The notes beneath the pieces were generated by a model. The model worked only from the letters and a program-made list of their open reading frames with translations. It had not been told where the DNA came from and did no database searches. Positions 17,787 through 26,271 of a stretch of DNA of 64,000 bases are shown piece after piece. The DNA is from JAKVAV01 sp964635965 (lineage in GTDB: Bacteria; Bacteroidota; Bacteroidia; Flavobacteriales_D; Cryomorphaceae): NCBI GenBank assembly GCA_964635965.1, contig CAZWQX010000001.1, positions 38,356-102,355 on the forward strand, read 5' to 3'. Positions within the stretch are counted from its first letter, which is position 1; the number at the start of each line of letters is the position of its first letter. The translations under genes and the position numbers were made by a program.

Positions 17787-19724
17787 TTGATCAGTAAGGA
17801 TACCATCGACAGAATTTTTGAAGCCGTTCGCATTGAAGAGGTTGTGGCCGAGTTCGTTCAACTGAAAAAAGCAGGATCGAACCTCAAAGGATTGAGCCCA
17901 TGGACCGATGAGAAGACTCCCTCATTTCTTGTTTCGCCTGCTAAAGGAATCTACAAAGATTTTAGTTCAGGGAAAGGAGGTAATGCGGTTTCGTTTCTAA
18001 TGGAGCTGGAACACATGACCTATCCGGAAGCTCTAAGGTTTCTTGCAGAGAAATACTCCATCGAAATTGAAGAGACAGGTGTGGAGCCTCAAGATCTGGA
18101 AGAAAGGAGTCAAAGGGAGGCGATGGCTCTCGTTAATAAGTTCGCTCTTGAACTCTTTCAGGAAAATCTTTGGGAGGTAGAAGAAGGAACCAAAATTGCC
18201 CTCAGTTATTTCAGAGAGCGGGGTTTCAGCGATAAAACCATCAGAAAGTTTGCCCTTGGTTATGCCTTGGACAAAAATGACGATGTACTCACAAAAGCGA
18301 AAGATGCGGGTCATAACGAAGAACACTTGTTAAACCTCGGGCTCGCAAAAGAAGGAAACTACGGGCGTTACGATTTCTTTAGGGGAAGGGTCATCTTTCC
18401 GATTAGGAATGTAAGTGGCAGAACGATTGCCTTTGCGGGGCGGACGCTGAAAAGTGACAATAAGGTTAAGTACATTAACTCACCCGAGAGTGAGTTATAC
18501 GATAAAAGCAAAACCCTTTACGGTCTATACGAAGGAAAACAGAGCATAATTAAAGAAGATCGATGCTTTTTGGTTGAAGGATATACGGATGTTATTTCGC
18601 TTCACCAAGCTGGCGTCGAATATGCCGTAGCCTCTTCAGGAACATCACTCACCGTTGAGCAGGCCAAGCTGATAAAGCGCTATACCAAAAATGTTTCTGT
18701 GCTTTACGATGGCGATAAGGCAGGGGTAAAAGCTGCTATTCGAGGGATTGACCTTCTCCTTCAAGAAGGCCTCCAGGTGAAAGTTTTGTTGTTTCCCGAA
18801 GGTCATGATCCCGACTCCTTTTCAAGATCTGTCTCTCAATCAGAGTTAGAAGAATACCTATCCGGCCAAAGCCAAGATTTCACCGACTTTATGATCGATG
18901 TGATGCTGGATGGTCACGAAAATGATCCCATTAAGAAAGCCGAGGTTTCGAGAAAAATAGTCGAAAGTCTCTCGTTCATAGCCGATCAGATCACGAGAAG
19001 TATTTATATCCAGCGTTGCAGCAAAAAGCTCGACTTACCTGAAAAAGCGTTGGTTAGCGAGCTGAACAAATTTCTCAGGCAAAGGCATCTCAAGAAAGCG
19101 GGAGTCGCACCTGAAATCATCAAAGAAGAAAGAGAAAAAGCGACGGGTGGTGTCGAAGAGTTGGCACCTGAAGAACCCGGTGTATGGGAGCGCGAAGTGG
19201 TCAGAATTCTTTTAAATTATGGCTCGAAGAAATTCCAGGTTTCAGTGTTAAATGAAACCGAAGAAGAAGAAAAAATTGAAGTAGCCGTTGCCGAGTACAT
19301 CCTTCACGATCTCAATCAAGATGAAATCAATTTTGAATCACCAGTTTATTCCAGGGTAGTAGACTTGTTTAGGACTGGGTTTGAAGAAAATGGTCAATAC
19401 CCTGATACGAATGAATTAGTGCGAGAAGCTGATTTGAATGAAATTATTGCTGCACTCATTACCAACCCTTATGAACTGAGTGATAACTGGGCTGAACGAC
19501 ATAAAATTTACACCCATACTGAAGAACACGACTTGAGAAGAACCGTTTTAGACCCACTGATGCGTTTAAAACTGAATAAGATCAAAAGCAGGATGAAGTA
19601 CCTTGATACTGCAATTCGTCAGGCAGAGAACGAAGAAGAGTTACATTTACATCTCCGTGAAAAAGTGAAGTTGGATAAAATGAAAATCCGTGTAAGCGAC
19701 TTTTTCGGTAGCTCAATTATTTGA
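17787..19724 (+). CDS. dnaG: DNA primase DnaG lacking the zinc ligands
   Basis: DnaG makes RNA primers at the replication fork. I choose the TTG at 17787 (645 residues, MISKDTIDRIFEAVRIEEVV), one base after the previous stop; upstream in-frame sequence lies inside that gene. The Toprim domain is intact, with LVEGYTDVISLH and LYDGDKAG. The N-terminal CHC2 zinc-ribbon fold is recognisable (LKGLSPWTDEKTPSFLV, residues 33-49), but the ligands are gone: SPWT replaces CPFH, and KDFSSGKGG (58-66) replaces the second pair. I recall the same substitution in other Flavobacteriia. The C-terminal region is acidic and less conserved, as usual for the helicase-binding domain. Confidence 0.95.
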   Translation: MISKDTIDRIFEAVRIEEVVAEFVQLKKAGSNLKGLSPWTDEKTPSFLVSPAKGIYKDFSSGKGGNAVSFLMELEHMTYPEALRFLAEKYSIEIEETGVEPQDLEERSQREAMALVNKFALELFQENLWEVEEGTKIALSYFRERGFSDKTIRKFALGYALDKNDDVLTKAKDAGHNEEHLLNLGLAKEGNYGRYDFFRGRVIFPIRNVSGRTIAFAGRTLKSDNKVKYINSPESELYDKSKTLYGLYEGKQSIIKEDRCFLVEGYTDVISLHQAGVEYAVASSGTSLTVEQAKLIKRYTKNVSVLYDGDKAGVKAAIRGIDLLLQEGLQVKVLLFPEGHDPDSFSRSVSQSELEEYLSGQSQDFTDFMIDVMLDGHENDPIKKAEVSRKIVESLSFIADQITRSIYIQRCSKKLDLPEKALVSELNKFLRQRHLKKAGVAPEIIKEEREKATGGVEELAPEEPGVWEREVVRILLNYGSKKFQVSVLNETEEEEKIEVAVAEYILHDLNQDEINFESPVYSRVVDLFRTGFEENGQYPDTNELVREADLNEIIAALITNPYELSDNWAERHKIYTHTEEHDLRRTVLDPLMRLKLNKIKSRMKYLDTAIRQAENEEELHLHLREKVKLDKMKIRVSDFFGSSII

Positions 19725-19728
19725 TCAC

Positions 19729-20835
19729 ATGAACGACTTTCTCGGCTACAGCCTTTACGAATCTGAAGTTGTTTCGATTACGATCGGAAACATTTTGTCG
19801 TTGCTACTGATCATTGTAGCCACCCGTTTCCTTCTTCGTTTCTATAAGGTATTTGTCCATCGAAAAATTCGAGCTTTAGACGTTTTCGACAAGGAAAGGG
19901 AACAACTTTTTCTGAAATCGGGAAGGAACATTCTACTCGCGATCAGCACCGTGATAGCAATAATTAGCTTAGGACTTTCACCCTTACTAGAGCTAATATT
20001 TGACTATACCCTCTTTCATACTGAGAATGTAGAAATAACAGTCGGCAAGATTCTCATATTCATATTAATCCTCTTCGTCGCAAGGATAATTTCAAGATTG
20101 ATTCGAATCATTCTGAAAAAGAACTTTTCGCGTAAAGCCTGGGTTGATGAGGGTAAAGAATACACCGTATTTAAGCTAACGAAGTACGGGCTTTATGGGG
20201 TAGCCGTGCTGTTAGGGCTTACCAGTATTGGTATCGATATGAAGTTGATACTGGCAGGTGCAGGTGCGTTGTTAGTGGGTATTGGATTTGGACTTCAGTA
20301 TTTATTCTATGATCTGATTTCAGGGTTGATCATTCTTTTTGAGGGTCCGATAAAAGTTGGAGATGTCATTGAAGTTGACGGTCTGGTTGCTCGGGTGAAG
20401 CAAATCGATATTCGGACTTCTAAAGTGATGACACGCGATGGGAAATACATCATCATTCCCAACTCCAAACTAATCGGAGAAAACGTGGTAAACTGGAGTC
20501 ATGGTAGCACACTTACCCGATTTAATATCAAAGTAGGGGTGAAATACGGCAGCGATACCGCCCTGGTGAAAGAGGTGCTTTACAACTGTGCTTTGCGCCA
20601 TCCCGATGTGAGTAAGAATCGTGAAATAATTGTCCGATTTGACGACTTCGGCGATAGTGCCTTGATGTTTTCCGTTTTCTTTTGGGCGAAGAAAACCTGG
20701 GTTGTTGAGACCCTACAAAGTGAAATCCGATTTGACATTGACCGTCAGTTCAGAGAACACGATATTCACATTCCTTTTCCTCAAAGAGACCTGCACATCA
20801 TCAGCAACCCTGATTCCAGAGCTAAGGAAACCTGA
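19729..20835 (+). CDS. MscS-family mechanosensitive channel
   Basis: This is a 368-residue inner-membrane protein with four hydrophobic segments (about residues 15-37, 65-90, 105-125 and 145-195). The pore-lining segment LILAGAGALLVGIGFGLQYL is followed by the MscS beta domain signature LFEGPIKVGDVIEVDGL and by RDGKYIIIPNSKLIGE. MscS channels release solutes on hypo-osmotic shock. It starts four bases after dnaG and ends in a 14-base tail-to-tail overlap with recJ. Confidence 0.92.
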   Translation: MNDFLGYSLYESEVVSITIGNILSLLLIIVATRFLLRFYKVFVHRKIRALDVFDKEREQLFLKSGRNILLAISTVIAIISLGLSPLLELIFDYTLFHTENVEITVGKILIFILILFVARIISRLIRIILKKNFSRKAWVDEGKEYTVFKLTKYGLYGVAVLLGLTSIGIDMKLILAGAGALLVGIGFGLQYLFYDLISGLIILFEGPIKVGDVIEVDGLVARVKQIDIRTSKVMTRDGKYIIIPNSKLIGENVVNWSHGSTLTRFNIKVGVKYGSDTALVKEVLYNCALRHPDVSKNREIIVRFDDFGDSALMFSVFFWAKKTWVVETLQSEIRFDIDRQFREHDIHIPFPQRDLHIISNPDSRAKET

Positions 20836-22609
20836 GATCCTTGGCGACGAGCTGAATTGTTCTTTTCCCTTTCCAGTTGTTCTCTTCAATCGTGTATGCC
20901 AACTCAAATGGAATCCCTCGGCTTATTGCCTTTATATGGTCAGCAAAGCCAAATGCAATAACGGGTAGCAGGGACGACGGCTTACCATCTTGAAAAACCT
21001 TCATCTTTAAATGATTATCACCGACGGGATAAACTTCTTTTGCGCGACAATGAGGGGTAGAGAAGATTGGAGGCAAATTATCGGGACCAAAAGGCCTGAA
21101 TTTATTTAATTGAGCAAAGAATTCGGGATAATTGTCAGAATACCAATCGCAAAAGTCCAAGGACAACGCCAAATTGAGTTTTGGTTTCAATTCCTTTCTC
21201 TCAATCTCCTCAGAAGCTATTTTCCTGAAGGCCAGCTTAAAGGCCTCAAAATTGTTCGACTCTAAGGTTAATCCTGCTGCAGCTGAATGACCACCATGTC
21301 GTACAAGATATGTGGTCAATCTGTTTAGAGCATGACTAATATTAAATCCCTCCACACTTCTTGCACTTCCAGTGAATACACCTTCTTTTTCGGAAAAGAC
21401 AATCGTAGGACGATGGTATACCTCCATTAAGCGAGAAGCGACAATTCCGATTACTCCTTTATGCCATGAACTGTCAGCGACGATTGTTGCGGAATGGTTT
21501 TCGCTGCCTTCCTCTTCTCTGACTTTTAATAATGCGGCCTCTGTAATTTTCTTGTCAAGATGCTTGCGTTCATTATTGAGTACTTCTATATGGTCTGCTC
21601 GCTCTTGAGCTCTTTCAGTATTTTCCTCTGTCAGAAGCTCCACTGCATGCTTTGCATGTTCCAACCTTCCTGCAGCATTAATCCTAGGACCAACCTTGAA
21701 AACCACGTCACTTACATTAAGAGGAGTAGACGACTGACCTGCGGTTTTCAGGAGGGCTTTTATACCGGCATTCTTAGAATTACTGAGTACTGACAGTCCT
21801 TTAGAAACGATTGCCCGGTTGACACCTATCATTGGTACAATATCACAACAAGTAGCAATGGCCGCGAATTCGAAGCTAGAATCAAGATCTTTCTCAACTA
21901 CGTTGAACCTAGGTGCAATGCTTCTAATTAACATCAATGCTACTCCGCAACCGCAGAGCACTTTATCTTTAAAAGAACAGTCTTCTTGTTTGGGATTTAA
22001 AATCGCATTTGCTTTCGGAAGCGTTCTACCTGCTTCATGATGATCGCAGATAATTGTTTTAATCTTGGACTGGCTTAACCTGTCTATTCCTTCTATGGCA
22101 CGAATACCACAATCAAGAGTTATAAGCAAGCTAACACCATCTGCATCAGCAGCTTCAACCCCCCTTTCACTTAATCCATAACCCTCATTGTATCTATCAG
22201 GTATATAGTAGTCAACGTTAGCTCCCAACTTTTTCAAGAATAGGTACATCATTGCTACGGAGCTTACTCCATCTACATCGTAATCACCATAAAGTCGGAT
22301 ATGATTCTTATTTCGAACCGCTTCTTCCAATATATCAGTGGCAATTTCGAGGTCCTTGAGATATCCTGCATTCGAAATTCTTGATAGATCAGTTGAAAAA
22401 TAGTCTTGAATTTCACTACCGTTCGTCAATCCTTTTGCCACTAATAAAGAAGCAATTACAGGATGTAAGTTTGAAAATCGTTCGCAAAGCTCATGAACCA
22501 AACTTGTTGATGGTGAGTTGGGTTCGATCCACTCAAATCTTGTGCTGAATGGCTCTCTGACATTTTCAGAAGTATGAAATCCTGTTTTTGGAATCATCGA
22601 TTCACTCAT
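20822..22609 (-). CDS. recJ: Single-stranded-DNA-specific exonuclease RecJ
   Basis: RecJ degrades single-stranded DNA 5' to 3' in recombination and repair. The DHH domain motifs are complete: LYGDYDVDGVSSVAMMY, LITLDCGIRA and ICDHHEAG. The DHHA1 part contains VGPRINAAGRLEHA and HGGHSAAAGLTLE. Length is 595 residues, normal for the family. Transcription faces the MscS gene, and the coding regions overlap by 14 bases at their ends. Confidence 0.95.
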   Translation of the reverse strand: MSESMIPKTGFHTSENVREPFSTRFEWIEPNSPSTSLVHELCERFSNLHPVIASLLVAKGLTNGSEIQDYFSTDLSRISNAGYLKDLEIATDILEEAVRNKNHIRLYGDYDVDGVSSVAMMYLFLKKLGANVDYYIPDRYNEGYGLSERGVEAADADGVSLLITLDCGIRAIEGIDRLSQSKIKTIICDHHEAGRTLPKANAILNPKQEDCSFKDKVLCGCGVALMLIRSIAPRFNVVEKDLDSSFEFAAIATCCDIVPMIGVNRAIVSKGLSVLSNSKNAGIKALLKTAGQSSTPLNVSDVVFKVGPRINAAGRLEHAKHAVELLTEENTERAQERADHIEVLNNERKHLDKKITEAALLKVREEEGSENHSATIVADSSWHKGVIGIVASRLMEVYHRPTIVFSEKEGVFTGSARSVEGFNISHALNRLTTYLVRHGGHSAAAGLTLESNNFEAFKLAFRKIASEEIERKELKPKLNLALSLDFCDWYSDNYPEFFAQLNKFRPFGPDNLPPIFSTPHCRAKEVYPVGDNHLKMKVFQDGKPSSLLPVIAFGFADHIKAISRGIPFELAYTIEENNWKGKRTIQLVAKDLRFP

Positions 22610-22641
22610 TTATCAATGTGATCACTAGAAACAACTTTGAT

Positions 22642-22649
22642 TATATTTG
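22642..22649 (+). promoter_or_regulatory. -7 promoter element upstream of the cysteine-repeat lipoprotein
   Basis: TATATTTG is an exact TAnnTTTG match in the recJ-lipoprotein divergent gap. It would give a leader of about 50 bases before the ATG at 22706. Confidence 0.4.
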
Positions 22650-22705
22650 GGCGTCTCTAGTGTATACAATCACTGGGATAATAGCCCGTATCCAACCTTA
22701 TTTAG

Positions 22706-24373
22706 ATGAAATTTAATTTTCTGAGACTACTCTTCATCACCGTTTCGATTGCTTTTGCCGTTACCTCCTGTAGGAATGAAGATAACAAAATCGAGCCTAC
22801 TTGTTTCGATGAAGTCCAAAATCAAGGAGAAACAGGAATAGACTGCGGAGGACCATGTGAAGAATGCCTTCCAACTTGCACCGATGGGATCGCTAATGGA
22901 ACCGAGTTTTTTATTGACTGTGGTGGGGAAGAATGTTTGCCTTGTGCAACATGTGACGATAATATTCAAAATGCTCACTGGGTATTTGATCCGAATCTGA
23001 CTATGGCCGATTTCGGAAGTGAAGGAGTGGGTATGGCTAATGGAGTACTTTTCCGCCTTGTAATGGAACAAGGAATTGATTGTGGCTATCCTTGCGAAAA
23101 CTTCTGTACTCCGACTTGTGATGACGGAATCCAGAATGGTGATGAAGAAGGGGTTGATTGCGGAGGAACGCTTTGTGAATTTCCCTGTCCTCCGCCAAAT
23201 TGCGCTGATGGAATTCAAAATGGTCTTGAGACAGGAGTTGATTGTGGGGCACCTGGTTGTCCTGATTGTCCAATGCCTACGTGTAATGATGGCATTCAGA
23301 ACGTTCATATTGAATACGTAGAAATCAGCCCTTCAGCGCCGCAAGGATATATTGTGGTAGTAGAAGAAGGAATTGACTGCGATAGCAATTTCGAAACGTC
23401 TTGTCCGGATTGTCCGCTTCCAACATGTTTCGATGGAATTTTAAACCAAGGTGAAGAAGCCATCGACTGCGGAGGTCCTTGCCCGAATGCTTGCGACCCA
23501 ACACCGAGCTGTGCCAATGGAATACAAGACGGTACTGAAACCGGAGTGGATTGCGACGACGATCCGAATACTCCTTGTCCTAACTGTGCCACCTGTTCAG
23601 ATGAGATTCAAAACGGTCCTGAACTAGAAGTTGACTGCGTTGATTATCCTATTCCCCAATACGATGGTGGAACGTGTGCACTTTGTATTTCTTGCCACGA
23701 TTTGGTTCAGAATCAGAATGAAGTTGACGTGGATTGTGGAGGTCCGAATTGTGAGCGATGTACTCAGTTCATTACCGCAACCGGAATTGGTGCCGGTGAT
23801 AACCCAAGCAGTTTTGCCGACCAACAAACTTTCAATGAGTTATTGGCCACTGCGGGGCAAGACACTCTCACGATAACCGCTTCTACAGGTCCTGATGGCT
23901 TGTTTATTGAAAAGGTTAGCAACTTCTCCGGACCTGATTATCTAAAAGCAACAGCTATTTCAGAATTAGAAACTCCCGAGGGAGAAAGATTCAGGAGAAC
24001 GCTTGTGTTATATCTGCCGATGCCGGAAGGAATTGGACAAGATAATCCTGTTCCTGTGATCTTGATTCCACCCCTTCTTCCAACGGGTGATATTGGATTC
24101 CCTATTGAAGAGGTACCATTTATATTCTATCGTGAGGAGCTTGTAGGAAATCCAAATTTTGTAGTCAGAAATTTCTCTTCTTGGAATATATCCATGGATG
24201 CAGAGTTGACTTATACTTATGAATTCTCGGATGTCCTAAGTGGTTTTTATGTGCAAGGAAGTTTCTCTGATCTAGAAATAGTTGCCCCTATTTTTGTTCC
24301 AGGTGGAGATGATGAAGCAATTCTCGGTTCGGCAAATGGAATTTCGTTTGCCTTTGATTATTCTCCATTCTAG
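22706..24373 (+). CDS. Lipoprotein with ten cysteine-rich DG-QN-DCGG repeats
   Basis: This 555-residue protein has a lipoprotein signal ending at Cys22 (AFAVTSC), followed by RNED, acidic residues of the kind that direct Bacteroidota lipoproteins to the cell surface. Residues about 32-355 are ten imperfect repeats of the form C-x-DGIQN-GxETG-(V/I)DCGG-xx-C. Two repeats (the third and the sixth) carry extra blocks of about 20-30 residues between QN and the following GIDC. Residues 356-555 form a separate cysteine-free domain with KATAISELETPEGERF and NFSSWNISMDAELTYTYEFSD. I know the repeat from other marine Bacteroidota proteins but not its function; disulfide or metal binding is plausible. 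A strong terminator follows at once. Confidence 0.75.
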   Translation: MKFNFLRLLFITVSIAFAVTSCRNEDNKIEPTCFDEVQNQGETGIDCGGPCEECLPTCTDGIANGTEFFIDCGGEECLPCATCDDNIQNAHWVFDPNLTMADFGSEGVGMANGVLFRLVMEQGIDCGYPCENFCTPTCDDGIQNGDEEGVDCGGTLCEFPCPPPNCADGIQNGLETGVDCGAPGCPDCPMPTCNDGIQNVHIEYVEISPSAPQGYIVVVEEGIDCDSNFETSCPDCPLPTCFDGILNQGEEAIDCGGPCPNACDPTPSCANGIQDGTETGVDCDDDPNTPCPNCATCSDEIQNGPELEVDCVDYPIPQYDGGTCALCISCHDLVQNQNEVDVDCGGPNCERCTQFITATGIGAGDNPSSFADQQTFNELLATAGQDTLTITASTGPDGLFIEKVSNFSGPDYLKATAISELETPEGERFRRTLVLYLPMPEGIGQDNPVPVILIPPLLPTGDIGFPIEEVPFIFYREELVGNPNFVVRNFSSWNISMDAELTYTYEFSDVLSGFYVQGSFSDLEIVAPIFVPGGDDEAILGSANGISFAFDYSPF

Positions 24374-24391
24374 AAAAATTCAACTCATTTT

Positions 24392-24424
24392 AAAAGGCCG
24401 GTCTTGATCGGCCTTTTTTTTTTT
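24392..24424 (+). terminator. Intrinsic terminator after the repeat lipoprotein
   Basis: The stem AAAAGGCCG (24392-24400) pairs perfectly with CGGCCTTTT (24409-24417) around an 8-base loop and runs into a long T tract to 24424. Confidence 0.9.
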
Positions 24425-24551
24425 GAAATTCTTAATCGGCCGAATAACTATTTCAAATAATAAGTATAATTATACCGATAAGTGGAGATCCGAAACCACA
24501 AAAACGAGGCGTTACCGAAAAGCCAAATGAGTAGGACCTAATTAATATATT

Positions 24552-24842
24552 ATGAAGCTATTTAAAAATCTCTTTTTCCTCGGTGCGGGAATTATGATGC
24601 TCAGTTCATGCTACGTAAATACCGTGGTTGTAGGAAATGGAGCTCAAGGAAACAAAGAAGTCAAAGCTTGGAATCATTATGTGATTTATGGATTAGCGCC
24701 TGTTGGCGTAGCCGATCCTGCTAAGCTCGCAGGAGACGCCAAGGATTACGATGTGGAAATCAAGCACTCATTTGTCAATGGATTAGTTGCCGGTTTAACC
24801 TTTGGAATCTACACCCCCACAACTACGACTGTAATTAAGTAA
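24552..24842 (+). CDS. Bor-family lipoprotein
   Basis: This 96-residue protein has a lipoprotein signal ending in MMLSSCYVN. The mature part reads NHYVIYGLAPVGVADPAKLAGDAKDYDVEIKHSFVNGLVAGLTFGIYTPTT, matching the Bor pattern. Bor of phage lambda is an outer-membrane lipoprotein linked to serum resistance; in Bacteroidota, related genes are ordinary chromosomal lipoproteins of unknown role. No phage genes are nearby. A tiny membrane protein gene follows 24 bases later. Confidence 0.75.
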   Translation: MKLFKNLFFLGAGIMMLSSCYVNTVVVGNGAQGNKEVKAWNHYVIYGLAPVGVADPAKLAGDAKDYDVEIKHSFVNGLVAGLTFGIYTPTTTTVIK

Positions 24843-24866
24843 TACGGTCAACATCCGCAGAACAAG

Positions 24867-25061
24867 ATGAAATTCATTTTTGGAATATCCATTCTGATCC
24901 TCCTAATCAGTATTATCATGGGAATTCGAATTTTGATCATTGTAAGTTCCGGCGAAGTCACCCCATTTGGTTACGGCTACTCTACCGGAATACTTATTCT
25001 ATTTACCATAGGATTGCTCGGTACGATTCTTTCAGGAAGAAAGATATTCCGAGAAAACTAG
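24867..25061 (+). CDS. Small two-helix membrane protein
   Basis: This 64-residue protein is almost entirely two hydrophobic helices (FIFGISILILLISIIMGIRI and STGILILFTIGLLGTILSG), with a short polar link and a basic tail (GRKIFREN). No family is recognised. It lies between the Bor-like gene and a bidirectional terminator and is probably co-transcribed with the former. Confidence 0.55.
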   Translation: MKFIFGISILILLISIIMGIRILIIVSSGEVTPFGYGYSTGILILFTIGLLGTILSGRKIFREN

Positions 25062-25084
25062 GAGAGTTACAATTTGAACAATGT

Positions 25085-25116
25085 AAAAGGCGACACCAAA
25101 TGGTGTCGCCTTTTTT
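25085..25116. terminator. Bidirectional intrinsic terminator
   Basis: GGCGACACC (25089-25097) pairs with GGTGTCGCC (25102-25110) around AAAT, flanked by A and T runs on both sides. It can end transcription of the small membrane gene from the left and of the tRNA-like gene from the right. Confidence 0.9.
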
Positions 25117-25117
25117 G

Positions 25118-25232
25118 CTGTAGGGGAAGGATTCGAACCTTCACGGAGCAGTTAGCCGATAGCAGCGCCGATTTATCCCTTAACTCCACCCCCGAGACAG
25201 GAGGGCATGTCTGCCGGTTTCATCACCCTACA
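25118..25232 (-). tRNA. Class II tRNA-like gene with a 46-nt variable region and GUC in the anticodon position
   Basis: The minus strand folds as a tRNA: a perfect 7-bp acceptor (TGTAGGG / CCCTACA), T8, a D arm with the Leu-type loop GAAACCGGCAGAC, an anticodon stem CCCTC / GGGGG, and a T arm GAAGG-TTCGAAT-CCTTC. The base after the acceptor is G, and CCA is not encoded. The variable region is 46 bases and can form a long hairpin (GGA/TCC, GTTA/TAAC, GATA/TATC). The anticodon loop CTGTCTC puts GTC at 34-36 and a pyrimidine at 37, which decoding tRNAs avoid. GTC means Asp, but tRNA-Asp is class I, so this is either a degenerate or a non-standard tRNA. A promoter and a terminator frame it closely, so it looks expressed. 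Confidence 0.6.
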
Positions 25233-25241
25233 TTGTTGACA

Positions 25242-25249
25242 CTAAGGTA
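25242..25249 (-). promoter_or_regulatory. -7 promoter element of the tRNA-like gene
   Basis: The minus strand reads TACCTTAG (25249-25242), one mismatch from TAnnTTTG, ending nine bases before the tRNA-like 5' end. The expected start point is a few bases before the mature end. Confidence 0.5.
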
Positions 25250-25327
25250 TATTTAATACCGATAAAATGCATATTTCGTTACTATTTATGATTATTTTTA
25301 CGATATAATCAAAATATAGCCGATCCA

Positions 25328-25342
25328 TTGCATATTACGCAA
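25328..25342. promoter_or_regulatory. Palindrome upstream of the Lrp/AsnC gene
   Basis: TTGC-N7-GCAA forms a 15-base dyad 19 bases before the regulator's ATG. Its size and position suit an autoregulatory Lrp/AsnC operator; binding is inferred only. Confidence 0.35.
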
Positions 25343-25360
25343 TCCAATCTAAATAATTGA

Positions 25361-25840
25361 ATGAGCAATTACCAAATTGACAATGTAGATCTCCAAATTC
25401 TGGAAATTCTTAGCGAGAATGCACGAACTGCTTACACGGAAATCGCCGAAAAGCTACTCGTATCCCCGGGAACCATTCACGTCAGAATGAAAAAAATGGA
25501 AGCTGCCGGAATGGTAAAGGGTACTGAAATCGTAGTAGACCCAATCAAACTGGGATTTGATCTTACCGCTTTTATTGGCGTTTTCCTTGACAAGGGCGCC
25601 ACATACAATGATGTGATAGATCAACTCAAAGAAATTGACGAGATCACCGAGGCATACTACACAACAGGAGGTTACAGTATCTTCTTGAAAGTAATGTGCA
25701 AGAACACGGAAAACCTAAGAGACGTGTTAAACCAAAAAATCCAAAGAGTAGGGGGAATTCAGAGGACCGAGACTATCATCTCTCTTGAGCAAAGCATTCG
25801 TCGAAAGGCACCGCTAAGAACGATTAAACCCAGGCGTTAA
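25361..25840 (+). CDS. Lrp/AsnC family transcriptional regulator
   Basis: This 159-residue regulator has an N-terminal helix-turn-helix (LQILEILSENARTAYTEIAEKLLVSPGTIHVRMKKME, about residues 10-46) and a C-terminal RAM/AsnC ligand-binding domain (FIGVFLDKGATYNDVIDQLK, TEAYYTTGGYSIFLKVMC). Family members respond to amino acids and usually repress their own genes as octamers. It ends in a basic tail (RRKAPLRTIKPRR). A palindrome lies in its promoter region. The regulon is not evident from the neighbours. Confidence 0.92.
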   Translation: MSNYQIDNVDLQILEILSENARTAYTEIAEKLLVSPGTIHVRMKKMEAAGMVKGTEIVVDPIKLGFDLTAFIGVFLDKGATYNDVIDQLKEIDEITEAYYTTGGYSIFLKVMCKNTENLRDVLNQKIQRVGGIQRTETIISLEQSIRRKAPLRTIKPRR

Positions 25841-25920
25841 ACTTTTTTTCGATTTCTGTCCCCGAACCTGAAATCAGTTTCGTCACTTGAGTAAATTAAT
25901 AATCTTAAAAACTAATTATC

Positions 25921-26271
25921 ATGAAAGACTACATGCTGTTATTCTTGGGAGCTGATTACGGGACACTAGGATTATCACCGGAAGAAATTCAAATGAGAAT
26001 GGGTAAATGGATGTCCTGGTCGGAAAAGTTGTACGAAACCGGAATAGCCAAAGGAGGGGAGGCTTTACATGCCGATGGAATTAAGAGAATCTCGGGAGCC
26101 GATCAAACCGTAACCGATGTTGCAGCCGCCGAGCTTAAAGAACTAATTGGCGGATATTTCATCGTCAAAGCCAACAATGTTGAAGAGGCCATAAAAATTG
26201 CCGAAGATTTTCCCGATTACGATCTGGGAGGAACGGTTGAAGTAAGAGAGGTCATTGTTTTCGATCGATGA
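25921..26271 (+). CDS. YCII/DGPF-domain protein
   Basis: This 116-residue protein has the YCII-related fold with the sequence MKDYMLLFLGADY, MGKWMSWSEKLYETG, KGGEAL and IGGYFIVKANNVEEAIKIAEDFP. DGPF proteins are the standard partners of ECF42 sigma factors. The gene overlaps the sigma factor by ATGA (26268-26271), so the two are translationally coupled. The molecular activity of the family is unsettled. Confidence 0.9.
   Translation: MKDYMLLFLGADYGTLGLSPEEIQMRMGKWMSWSEKLYETGIAKGGEALHADGIKRISGADQTVTDVAAAELKELIGGYFIVKANNVEEAIKIAEDFPDYDLGGTVEVREVIVFDR

Noticed and set aside
22727..23827. Antisense open frames inside the cysteine-repeat lipoprotein gene
   Set aside because: They arise from the repeated codon pattern of the real gene, and no start context or family match supports them.
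24552..24842. Bor-like lipoprotein as evidence of a prophage
   Set aside because: No other phage gene, integrase or repeat boundary is nearby, and Bor-like genes are chromosomal in many Bacteroidota.
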